DNA from: Strix aluco
Lineage: Eukaryota; Chordata; Aves; Strigiformes; Strigidae
Assembly (NCBI RefSeq): GCF_031877795.1
Contig: NC_133933.1
Location: 2,850,632-2,914,631 of the forward strand
DNA: 64,000 nucleotides
Direction: 5' to 3'
Part shown: positions 1-13,200 of the stretch, piece after piece
How positions within the stretch are numbered: the first letter of the stretch is position 1
Layout of the letters: every line of letters starts with the position of its first letter
Program-made: the position numbers and the translations under genes
Notes under the pieces: generated by a model
Database searches by the model: none
What the model was told of the DNA's origin: nothing
The model's input: the letters and a program-made list of their open reading frames with translations, nothing else

Positions 1-1205
1 AACATCAATATTTTTGAAACGTCACAAAAAGGATGGAAGGAAGAGCTGAAAATAAGAGCCGAGAGGTTTCAGAGGAAGGAAGAGCACTACAGAAAACAAG
101 AATGGACCAAGTAAAATTAAATAAGTAAGAACAAAAGGGTGCAGGATCCAGAAACACTCAACTTTTTACAGGATTGCAGGTACCATTATTTAGAATTGTA
201 GCTTGGCCCTGCTACTTTCTCCCTCTTTTGCCCAGTCTTGAAGAAGCTGGAAAGGAAAGATGTTCAGCAAACACTGGTAATCCATTCTTTCTAATACCTG
301 CTCTGTCACCAAGCATGCACTCCCTCATTCCCCACCCCAAGACAAATGAAAGATGCGGTTGTTGAAAGCCAAGAAGGTGGCAGATCGGGCATTCAAACAA
401 AGATCACAAACTGCCAGAAGGGGTAAAATCAGGGAAATATATAAAGGCTGCAAAGGAAATCTCTAGTCTCAAGAGATGAATTCATTATGCAGCAGAGAAG
501 TTTCTGCTGAGCCTCTTTCTACACTAAGATTTAACTTGCAGCAGGAGCACAAGTGATGAAACTGAGTGAAATTTAACTTTTCCAGGAAGCATCAGCAAAC
601 AGGAAGAACAAACCTAATTATCCAGAATACACTAGAGCTAGATTTTGAGAAATCAGATTAAATGGCAGCTAAATTCACAGAAATATTTTGCTTCTTTGTG
701 TATAGCAGATGGCCTACTGGGCCAGCCCAAAAACTGCACGTAGCGGCCAGGGAACTTCTGTTTGTTTTAATCAACCAGCTAAATTGGATTAACTCACTTG
801 AAAGCCTTCCCTTCCATCCATGTCTCCTGTAAGAGCAGGAAAACCTAGGCATGACCTCAAAAGATTTCCCCACCTGCCACTATATGATTTGAATGGTTTT
901 TTTTTAATGATATGCCTATATTGAAGAGCATAATGACTTTGAAAAGGGCTGAAATTGAACAATTTATCTGAACCTTCTCCTTCCAGGTCAAATCAAAATT
1001 CTGGATGGCTTTGTTTATTGGCTTTAAAGCACAGAATTAACCAGAGATGGTGTAACGTTGAGCTCTGCAACTCTATCTGATTATGAGGAAGTTTAGATGC
1101 AGGCCGCATTCTACTCTATAAACACTCTCATTTGTAGCAAATCCAAACCAACAATGTTGCACAATATTTAGATAGAGATCTTTTGTTATTTATATAAAAA
1201 CTTAC
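1..1205 (-). other. PUS10 intron 7 (partial)
   Basis: No further PUS10 coding block, RNA gene or repeat was recognised here. The short reading frames present show no family similarity. Confidence 0.6.
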
Positions 1206-1267
1206 AGGAAATGGCACTCCTCATCTGTTTCTGGGTGAGCAAAGACCACGCTAACTTCAAACAAACT
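1206..1267 (-). CDS. PUS10: PUS10 exon 7 (last PUS10 exon in the window)
   Basis: 62 nt encoding SLFEVSVVFAHPETDEECHF plus CT of a leucine codon. The acceptor is preceded by an uninterrupted T tract (TTTAAATTTAG|AGT); the donor is CCT|gtaagt. The next expected block, a Cys-rich CPDCF segment, was not found between 1 and 1205, so the following exon lies off the left edge. Confidence 0.92.
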
Positions 1268-4200
1268 CTAAATTTAAAAAAAAAAAAAGAAGGTAATAGT
1301 TTTTTTTAAACAAACAGGGATGATATTCTCAAGCATCCTTATTGCAGTATTAGGAAAACAGTAAAGAGGTAGACAAAAAAAGTCACCCATGTATTCTACA
1401 TCATCTAAAGCCATTAAAACATGTGCCATAATAGCATTTGCATTTCTGAAGTAACCAAAGATTATCTGAGAGCACTTCAAAAACATGAGTGACCTACAGA
1501 TCATAGATACCGGCCCCATTTTGCACAGGGGGAACTGAGTCAGAGACAGTGTATGCTCAAAGCCTATTACGGTCACTAAACTTCACAAACCTTCTGGGAG
1601 AGCAGTGCAGAGCGTGGAATAAAGATAAAAACCCCGTAGTAGTCACCACCGTAAAATTTTGTCAGGGGCTTCGTTTGCAATGACTGGATGGCCTTGGGGC
1701 AAAGAAAGGCAACATGTCCTAGTGGATTGACAGCTAGACCAGAAACTCTAGTGTAATCTCAATTCTACCCCCAATTCCCTCTTTGGCCTTGGGCAAACAA
1801 CACTCATTACTTCTGTTATTCAGATACCAGAATACCTCAAGGGGGCTATTGAAAAGATTGGCTAATATTCAAGTGCCTTGTAGATAAAGAGCACTAGACA
1901 AGTAACTTCTGTGGTACAATGATGTCTGGAGTGGCTCAGTACCTAAGTGTTGCAGAGCTCTAGCTAACTTGGTATGTAAGAAGTTTGTTTCTTCTTGGAT
2001 CATCTTCAGGGTAACTGAGCGTTTCTTTCTTCGCTAAGACAAAAGGGATGCTTTCAATTAGCACTCCTGGGAAAAGACAATCTGTAATTATTATGGAAGC
2101 TGACAAATCAACGTAAAGACTCAGTGAGTCTAGTCCTGGGGTCAGTCCTATGGCTGATGACAAGTAAAAACTGCAGACTGCCTTGTCCTCAGCAGGAGTT
2201 TTAGCCGTGTTTGCAGAAATTTTACATTCAAGATGATGGTGTTTCTGAATTTGTCTGGCAACATCCGAATGTCATGTTCAGTCAATGCATTTCAGAAACA
2301 TTTTAAGAACGTTAGTCAGAATCTGAAAGTTGGAAATAGAGTTTGAAAAAACATTTCTACTGCCTACTTACAGGTATTGCAGGTTCCAACATGCCTATAT
2401 CTAGCATTCGTTAAAGTGAACAAGCACCAGACTTTCCTCTTTCAGTACGTTTCACAAATATATTTTATCCATAGGATTTAATATGCTAACAACCTGAACA
2501 ATTTATCTCACAGAGCAGTAAAAGTGTTGGCAGTAATAGGAGAGCAAAGAAGGAATGTGTGAGCATTCCTTAGCCTCTGGAAAACAAAGATCCTGGAAAA
2601 GGAGAAAACTGAAAAAGTCTCATTGATGAAAGGAGGAGGGCAGCCCAAGAGCAAGAGATGTAGCAAAAGACTGCAATGGTTTCAGAAGATGCAATGATCT
2701 ATGTGTGCAAAAATTAAGATTGGACTTGGAGATCTCTGGTTAAAAGAACTTTCCCCCCTGCTTCCCCCTCCAGTGAACATAAGAGCAGTGCAACTTGTTT
2801 AGCTGTTAATGAGGGAAAAAAGTATGTATTTTTATTTTCTTCCCCTCCTATATATAAGTGTATAAATATATAGATACACACACAAACACATATGAAAAAA
2901 AGGAAAAAAAAAACAGACATAGAGAAAAAAAGTTTCATATTTACACAACACCTTTCCATCGGCAGGAACACCCAACTCTTCTGACAACTGGGGATGAATA
3001 ATCCACTTATAAGCTTCTTTCAGCTGAACAATGTCATCCTTTGCCAAGGAAAGGCCCAGATTTCTGAATCACAAAGAAATAATAACTTGCACAGGGGTCT
3101 GTCAAAGATAGATACATGACATATAATATTTCAAGACAAACTTAAGTAACTAGTGCCAGGTAAACAAGCAATACACAAGTAAAAAAGGACAAAAGTACTA
3201 AGAATACAGACCATGGCATGAAAGAATGAAAGGCTGTTCCATGACCTCCTATAACAGCGCTGAATCTTTATACTGAATTAACAAAGCGCTGAGGAAACAT
3301 TAAGGCCAGACCAGGATTCCAAGTGAAATGCTTCCCAATAAACACATAACAGCTCGGCAGGGAGTAGCTAAAGGTGTAGCTACTAGAGCTAAGGTCAGCT
3401 CAAGCACAGATAGGACTATGTTGCCTCCTCCCTGCCTCTGGCCGTGCATTCCTGCCAGCACTTGCATGCTGACGCTACACAGCATAGTAAGTAACACCAG
3501 TCCATTGATCCCATTTAAAGCAAACCCTAATCCACTAAAAAAAGTGGTTTTTTTCAGCCAGGTCAGTGAGGTGATCAGCTCTCCCAGTGGTCACATAAGC
3601 GCTTGTGTTAACACAAGAAAGACAAAGGCACATGTAGATGGAGGTGAGACCCTTCTGATAGTAAATCAACATCTAGTTCAGTTTAAATAAACTGAGTATC
3701 TGGATCCTGCAGGGCACCACCCATGCTACTTGCTAAGGAGCCTTCTGTCCAGCTTCCACCCTAAGTAATATCCTGGTTTGCCCTGTTTCTCTTTGGCAGT
3801 GGTTTTTTCACTAACATTTAAATACAGATTCTTTTTTTTTTATGTACAGAACATGTACTGAGGAAACTCATGCCACAGCTTCATGGTTGGTCAAAAGTTA
3901 CAAAGGTCTTTCCAGAATCTACCTGGAGAAGAGCTGAGAGAGATGGACAAAAATAATTTGGTTTTTTAAAAAAATAAATCTTGTTAGATTTATTTTTATG
4001 GTTCAAAGGGCAACCTAGTCCTTCATTAAAGGAGGGCATGGCTCCAGTAGGCACAAATTGCTAAAAGGAAAAGCCCAGATGACAATCTCAGTTGACCTTG
4101 CTGGAACAGGCTCAACTACCTCTGCAGGTACAAGACCAGGCCTTGACTCCTGTGTCTTTACCTATGGAGAGAGAAGTTAAAAGGAGCAGATGCCTGTAAG

Positions 4201-7200
4201 GGTGCCAGCATACGATGTCAAACCACTTGTTTGGGAACTTACAGAGCGAAGTGCATGTCCTCCTATACAAATGGCACCAACGGTAGGCTACGTGGGCAAT
4301 ACTTCCCCTGCAGGGCCTCAGCCTCTCTCAAGCACTTTAATGAAACAATTGCTTTTAAATTAGTCTCAAAGTAGGAAGTGATTCATCATCTTTTAGTTTA
4401 GCTTTCTATGAATATCTTGAAATGGTACTTCCAATGACGATGGCTTCCACCAAAGACTAGTTCAGTATCCTCAACTAACTTTGAGACAAGTGGGTTTCTT
4501 TCCTCTTGCCCACAAAGACAATTCGTTGCTTCAGAATGGCTCTAATACATTCTCATTTGGCCAGGAGTGGGAGTGTCCTGGAGTACACAAAGAATCAAGC
4601 GTTTAAATTGATTTCAAAACTCTGAGGTATAAAAATAAGACTCAAAACTAACATGCACCCACTGCGCTAATATCTTTCTTGCTACATTACTGACTTTTCA
4701 CCATTATCTGACTAACAATTTTCAGTCACTGTTAATGTAAGCTAAACCAGATATAGTGACAAAATGAAGAGGTCTGTATTTCATGATGTCTTCCATGTAC
4801 AAGAAGATTCTGGCTTGCAGATGGCATCAGGGCACCTCTCAGGACCATTACATTAACTTGAAGCTGTACAGTTGGACAGACAGCCTGCAGTCCAAGTTGA
4901 AATGCCACGTGTTAGCTATAATCACAGTATGAGGCAAAAGAGGTAAGAAACCCCAATTAAGGTCAAAGCAGGTAAAAAAAAAACAAACCACCAATGCATA
5001 GAAACCATCTTGTCCTTTGTAAGCATCAAGTAAACTGCACAAGACTCTAAGATCAACTTCTTGCCTGCTCAACATTTATATAGAAAAATGGTGTCTATAT
5101 AAAAGAGTTCTTGCCAGGCAGTCAGTAAAAGCTAGGGACAATGAAAAAAAAAAAAAAAAAAAATCAATGGCAGCACATCCCAATTCTGAATTGCCTTAGG
5201 ATTAGTTTTGAAAGTACAAAGTAAGTTAAAATCTTGGCCAAGGACATAGGAGGTGAGTCTACATATTCCACAACCGTTAGCAGAAGTACCTTTATATGAA
5301 AGCAACTGTCTTGACCTCGAAAATATAGCATTAATTGCTTGGTTAAAATTTTCTCTTAACATACATGTCTCTGCAGGTCCAGTGCATTAAGTGGTTTCTC
5401 ATGTCTACTATGCTGGAAAAAAGTTATAGTAAGAGTATCTCTCCTTTCTCTAAATCTGGAGAACTCTCTAATAGAAGTGGTATGAGGGTTGCCAAAAGAA
5501 ATTACTCACCCCATTTCCTGTTTTACCAGCAGCCAAGCAGCACGCTATAGGTCACAAGCCATGCCCAGGAAGAAGAGAGGGAAAAAAAAAAGGCAAGTGA
5601 AATTAAGGCTCAAAACTCCCAACAATTTGAGAGACTGTCAGCAGAAGGGAAAATGTTTTAAAAACTCAGGACAAAAGGAAAGTATTAGGATTTTAATTTA
5701 GCTTTTTTTTTCTTTTAGAAGTTGGAAGATAGAATTGGTATTTGTTTTTATTTGTAAGACATCACTTAGCAATTCACCTTTTGAGGCTTTAAAAAAAGAT
5801 CAGGCTGCAGTAAACACACTTTGAAACTTGCTATTAACACTATCTTTAGAAAAAAGACTCTGACAGCCTAAGTCAAGTGCAGCTAGCAGCTACCTATCCT
5901 ACAGAGAAATGGAAAAAAAAGTGTCTACATGGATGGTATATAAAACCTGATTTGACATCTAAATTTAAAAAAAAAAAATCAAATTCAATTATCATCCCTT
6001 ATAAAAAACATGACATAAAAGAGATACTTGGTCTTATGGTAATCATGAACCCTTGCCCTGAGGACTGCCCCCTTATTTAAAGCAACCACTTAGTTTAGGA
6101 GACACAGGCTGAATATGAGAAAGCTGAGGAACAGAAGGAATAATTCCAGAAATCAGAGGGAGCTTTTAGTATAAACACTTGAGTTCACTAACATTTATCA
6201 CACACCATACGTAGGAATGGCTGTAAAATGTAATCTGAGAATCACAGGCAGATTCAACCTTGAATTCTCCTTTTTCATTTCCCAATTGCTCCTCTGTTGC
6301 TTTGTGCAGAGTCTCTGTGAATCCCACCTTCTGCAGCTCCTGATACACTTCTTTGAGCAGAGGTTCCACAAAGTAATATTTACCTTACATATGTGAGCAT
6401 AGGATAATTCAGGGACCTCAGGAGGTCTCTATCCAACCTTTTGGTTATAGCAGGATTGGCTATGAACTCAGACAAGGTTGCCCAGGGCTCTATCTGATGA
6501 GTTCCTGATGGTGACTGCACCATCTCTCTGGACAGCCTGCTCTAATGCTTGATTGTCCTCAGTCCGTGCATTGTAAATACTTCCTCGAACTCTACTCTTG
6601 TCTAGCAGCCTTATATATGTAAAGAAACATAATGTAGCAGACCCCTTAGATACGACACTGCCCAGGACAGAAGACCATGAACCATCACTTAAGTGTCACA
6701 GCCAACAAATGGAACTCAACAATATAAGAATTAACAATAGTTATAACAAAGATCAAAAACAGAATTAAAATTACCAGTGGTATGAAAGGACAATAGAAAA
6801 ATACAAAAGTAAGCACAAAGGAGCAACAGCCATCAAATCAGTGCAGTGCTAACAGACTTGAACAAAATTAACAACAATCAAGAAATTGAAGGCTTCCAAA
6901 CAACATTGCTCATGCCAAAAGCTTCCAAAAGTGTTTCTTTCCCAAACTCTGGTCTGGGGAACCAAACATTTTAGAGGTGCATCTCTTTGCAGTCTCACTC
7001 ACTTCTCTTTGTACTGACATAATGATTCCACAAAATGATCTATTACTTCAGTGTAGTAATTGTTCAGCGCTTCAGGCTTTAAATTTTGTCTCTGTGTGGC
7101 CGAGAGTGACTGCTATTCTCTGCATCACAATGAAAATGTACCTTACTAAACTGAAGTGCATTACAGTTAACCAGAATTTTAACTTTGACCTCAAATGGCT

Positions 7201-10200
7201 TTTCTATTAGGTCTTTAATTAAGCGGAAAAAAAGAAGTGATGTTGGACACAGATACTCAGAAGACCTGTACAATGTTTCCGTTTCAACAGAATGCCTATC
7301 GCTGCAAAAGCAATTAATAAGAAGAGAAAAACTCCCCTCCAAAATTCCTACAATGAAGCAACAACAATAACATTTTCAGTTCTTCCTCTACTAACAACAG
7401 CAACAGACGTTAAGACTGGCAGGACACCACTTAACTAATAGCACCTGTACTGTCAATACACCATCTGGACACCTAGTCTCACCATCCTCACTGAAGATGA
7501 ATTCCAAAAATCAAGTTGTTTGGCTTGAAACAACTATCGGGAAAACAATCAAAATTAGTCATTTCCAATCTGTGAACTGCAGACTACTAGCAAAGTGTCA
7601 GAGAAAGGTGACTGCATACACTTGTCCTACAACCACATATACATATGCAATGTCCAGAAGAGTTGGTATCTCAAAAGCAATGAAATCGATGATTTAAATT
7701 CTTCAAAATTTTAAATCCCTTCCCTGTCTTTCACTCTTCATACCTGATGCTTTAAGAATAACCTCCTCCCAAACCCTGTCGAAAGAATGATTATCTATTG
7801 TCAAGGAAATAATCTAATGAAGAGGCTTGAAAACATCTATCAAACTTAAAGGAGCAGCGCCAGGATCACATCATCTTTCCAATGATATCAGAAGGAACCA
7901 CATCACAGATCTCTCTTACATGCTGACGGAGGAACTCTATCAGAAAAATGTCTATTACCCTTCCTTTGGTCATCTAAAAGAATAAGGGAATCCTAAAAAC
8001 AGTGCTAGAAATACTAAGGGGAAAGAGGGATGGTGGATGGAGGACCCATACTTTGTTCGATACACAAAACTGCATGCTACTGCACAAAATAAATACAGTT
8101 GTATTGATGGAATACTGTTTACTCAAACTCACTGTGATACATTACCCTGCCTACGTAGTCAGTAGGAGTAAGACTGCTTCACAAAACACCATGAAGTATA
8201 TTGTAATCTTGTTTGCATAATAACCCAGATACAATCATAAATGAAAAATAGTTTCCAATTGAAATTCCTTGAACATAATTCTGAACTAGAGAATATGACA
8301 GCCATAGAACTGGGTCTAGAAATCTGCATTTGACAAATGCCAATTTAAAAAAAAAAATCTCATACACCTTGATTTAAATCGCATGTAGGTTTGGTACTCA
8401 GTCAAGTGGCTAATCTCACTCCTTTCCCCTGTTTTACGGGGGTACAATTACAAAATAGAGAAAACTTCTGGATCTAAGTAGCTATGCTAAAATGAGACCA
8501 CAGGCCAAATTTCATCTCATCTCTCTTGACTTCAAAATTGAAAGAGAATTCAAGAAATTACTTTTCCCCTTCAATTAAGAGGAAACAATAGAATAGGGTA
8601 CTGTGAGCACAGAAGCCAAAAGATCCCAAATTCCAAACCACATTCAAGCACCAAGCCAGCCAAACCCCTCAACTCCTATGCCTTCATTCCCCTGCTCCAC
8701 TCTCTCCCAGCTGTATGTGAAGCAGCAGATCAGATCCCTCTACTTCATAATTACTTTATGTTTGTGAAGTGGTTTGGAAATGAAAAATGCTCATTACAGA
8801 GCACAAGCCTGCAGGGCAATGCTTAACAGCAAATATATTTCTGAAATACACTGGCTCAGGCACTATATTGATTACAAGCTGCAGGATATTATTCTAATGC
8901 TATCTGAGGGATCACAGCAGCAACAGTTGAAATACCATGTGCAATCCCAGCCACGGCGTTTTTTCACTGTATTAGAAAAGAGCTCCGAGATGGGGAATTC
9001 CATGATGAGGTACACACAGTCCTACAGGGAGTAATGACTACAGATGCTATTTGCATTCATGTCCTTGTAGCAAGTACCAGGATGATGGATCACAACCGAG
9101 ACTACAGACATAGCTAACAGTCACCCTTTTGAAGGGCATGACTCACTTCATATTCTAATATAGTTGTCTGACATAAACTTTGGACTCCTGTATTTAGAAT
9201 TTATTTTAATCAAGTATCCTACTTGTGGAAAGAGTTGATAGCTTCTTTGTATTACAGATACAAATACTACACCAATGTCAATTTTATGTCCCACTCTTCT
9301 TCAGCTCCTATCGTACATTTTAGACTTGGCAGGATGACAATTGTCATCATTAAATTAGTAGAAGGCAATATTAAAAGGTAGTTTCTGATTTTTTGTTAAA
9401 AAAAAAAAGTCAGAGAAAATCTGTGTGTCATACAAAAGGTCAATGGGAGGGAGGCTGTCTTTGGGGTGTCCTTTTATGCTAAAATTACGTATGTTCTTGT
9501 ACAGTGCAGTTCAAAGAATTGAAAGCAGAATTTAACACAAGACCTCTTTTCAAAAGAAAGCATTTTGAGATATTTGAGATATTTTGAAATATTATATTAC
9601 TTCCTGCTTTTCTGTAACTGTAAAACAGGAACAGTTTTTACCAATTCTTTTTTGAAGTGATAAACAGAAAGGTTGTAAATAAACCCCCATGATTGTAAAG
9701 AGGTTCTTTCTCCACCATCACCCATTTTCAATCCTTCAGTTAGAGCACAGCTACACAAACACCTCATTTAGAATTTGGCAGGACTGAGGGGATGGAATAG
9801 AAGGACAGCAGGAACTTCCTAATGCAGACCTGCTCCCAGGCAAACCAAAACTGTTTCCAAAGACAACAGATCTGGTTTTAGAGCTTCCTACTCACTCATC
9901 CCACTCCAGCTATTAATTTCTGGACTCACACCACAACTTTATTCCCTTGGTTGTACCAAGCACTGTAGTATTGTTTGTTTGCTTGAACATAAGGACAAGA
10001 TACCTTGAACGAAGCAGATGGACAGGTTAAAAATTACATCTCATCCCTTTTATCAAACTAATAATTTACTGCACTTAGAAGACAAAGTTATTATAAAGTA
10101 ATAAATCTGGGTTTCTACCAGCTGCATTTGCCAAGACAGTTTTCCCAGTCCACACAGTCTCGGTGTATCATCAACATTTCAATCAGCAAAAGGAACTCTC

Positions 10201-13200
10201 TGAAGCAAACTATTATTTTTTGCTTCCATTTACAGCCAAGGCTGCCTCAAAAGCAGACAGAAACACTTGCCCTGCTTGTTCAGATTAGTTAGAGAACGTC
10301 ACTGAGCTAGAACTGCAATGCAATAACACCCTCTACCGAGGCATTCTGGCAAAGACCACCAAGAGGGTGAGGAAGAAGAGCAGCATCAAATTTTTCTTTC
10401 CTCACCTCCATCATTACATAGCTAAGCTATGGGATAAAAAAAAAAAAAGAGGTCATTTTAAAGCTAGATAAACTATAGCTGTCAAGCTAAAAATGCATAA
10501 TGGAAATGGATTAAGAACTTGATAACATGGGAACATGGGAATTGCTGTTGGGACTCTAGCCAAAAGATTTTGTGCATCGCTTTGTTTTTTGCTCATCGAG
10601 GCTATAATGATTAATGAATAAGGGAGGTCTCAGTAGTGACTAGCAGAGGTAGAGGAAACAGAAAAGACCTGGTCTATAGTACCCTAAAAATAATAAGGCG
10701 CTTTTTTTTTTTTTTAAACACTTAAGCTTACACTGGGCATAAAGTTGGAGTGAGTTTGACCTACATTTGTAGTTTTACAGAGCATCGTGGGCACACGTAC
10801 GTGCATTCATATACTCACCCAGCCTAGTGCTTTTTTGACATATTTCACTGTTTAGATGACAATAAAATCCAAGGGGAATAAGGGCAGTTCATCCAGCCAG
10901 AAAGCACAAAGCAATTTATTCCGGTATTATTTTACCAGACACAAAAGCAAACACACCAACTCTGCTTAACTTCAGATGGGAAGGAGAGAATCTTATGTTC
11001 AGGAAGACTTAGAAGTAGAACATACATTAGCACAACGTAGCTCTTACACTGGCATTTGCCAGAGATGCCACAACTAACAGTATAAATCAACACTGAAAGT
11101 GTAGTAGATTATTTAACAAACTGTGTGGGAGGAGAATAGACCTCACCAAAGGTTTATATATAAATCCGAGATCATCTACACTTCTTTCTGCCATGTTCAC
11201 TGAAGCTTCTACTACATCTTACCACAGCAGGCATCTATCACAAAGATTTAAGTGTTGCCCTTTAGAAGAGTATTTTTGCATCACTTTATATCAGAAAGCA
11301 GGGGAACATCATAAAACATCTCACAACTAAGCAAAAATTGTTGCTTTATCGATCAAGTTACACTATGCTTAGTATTCTCCCTCAATTTAAAGAAAAAAAA
11401 GAAAAAAAGACCAGGGTTATACACTCCTCTGCATTATCATTATCCTCTATAATTAAATGACTGAAATGTAAACAATTTAAGTTTGATTAAAATTGCCATC
11501 AAAATCAGGAGTTTTACAACTGCTATAAACTGTAGTTTTACAAATCTAGACTTTCAACAATGCCCAAGACAGGTGACTATTAAAACACCTATTTTCACAT
11601 CATTTAAAACGCTGAACAGTTTCTTAATTTGTATTCTGCACTAGCAATTATCATTTATTTCAGGAAAGGCACCAGCTGTGCAGTTCCTTCTCTGAGAAGA
11701 TCCACAAAGCAGAGCTGGCATCCGTACCAAAGGGAACAATACACCGAGGGTTTAAAGAAACTCCTTTTAGATTTTTAGATGTAAAGTAACTCCTGGGCTA
11801 ACTAAAAACTGAAGCGACTCAGACGCTTTATTAATTAAAATAATACTCACCAACAAGGAAGGGGAGAGCAGACTTCACTTCTAGCATGTGTTTTTGTTTT
11901 GTTTTTTTTTAAATAATAGCAATCAAAAATCAAACCACCTCCAGCTTGTACATTCCACAGTTACTTTCTTTAACACGCATTTCAGTTATGAAGAAATATG
12001 TGTAAACACTTACCTCCCTAACAGACAGCTGTGGGGGTAGCGACACAGAAAATACAAAACTAGTGAACTGGTAGTCAGCGGAATTAACCTTTTGGCACAC
12101 CTGTAAAGAAAGGATTTTAATATTAAACCACAGCAATGGAACCGAGTTGATAATCTTTTTACTCTAGCGTAATCACTGTAAATCCATGTTAATACACATT
12201 CAGATAGATGCCAAACATACAAACCAGAGTAATCCCTAACAACTCATTGAAATATAAGCTTTTTTGTTCGGTTAAAAAAAAAGTTACTAATAAACTTTAT
12301 AATCTAATAAATCAATAAATCCTTATTGCTATGAAACAACTAAACTTGCTATTTTAAGGCTAAGACCAATTGTATACTGAAATCTTAGCGCAACAAATTA
12401 CACCAAGCTGACTTGGAATGTCTTTCTTTATGGCAGTGATACAATTCCACGAGAATAAAAATGTTTAAGATCCTGGGATAAGACGGGAACAAACAGGTAT
12501 CCACAGTATTAATTCATAATCACTCTTCATCACAAAAAACCATTTTTGTCACTGGAAATAAAGTAAGAACCTGAACACACATTGAACATTTTAAAGTAGG
12601 CTAGCAAGCGCTGATGGCTAAATGTCCCTATTGGAAGTAAGATTAAACACACATGGAGCAGTCATCTAAAATGTCAGTGATTTTAGTGAATGTTGAAGAC
12701 GAATTATGAGCTCACAAGGTGAAATCAACATCTCAGATTTCCTAATAAAATAATCAGGTTTTGTGATGCCTTAACAAATGCTGTCAGATTTTCCATTGCT
12801 ACTCAAGAGAGTAACTCTGAAACAAGTCTTACAAGTGGATTCTGTAAAAATATATATACTCTGCCAATGGAAACCAAAAGAAACATCGCGTGCTGCAACA
12901 ACAGAAACGATATACTATGCTTTCTGTTTAGTCCCATTTTTAGATATATTCATGCTATTAAACCAAATTCTGTTCTATTAAAACTCTGTTAAACATCTCA
13001 AATGCAAGTGTGATTCTTCTAGCTGATATTTCAGTTTGTCACGCAAGCAATTTTAGTGCTCAGAGATGACATTTGCAACACTCATTATGCCTGTATTCTC
13101 TCCTAACTCTTATTTTCTCCATTATCTACAATCTGTTGTATCACCAAAACATTTTCTTCCTCTGTGGCTTTTGAAATAGGACATTGTAAAGACAGACTCA

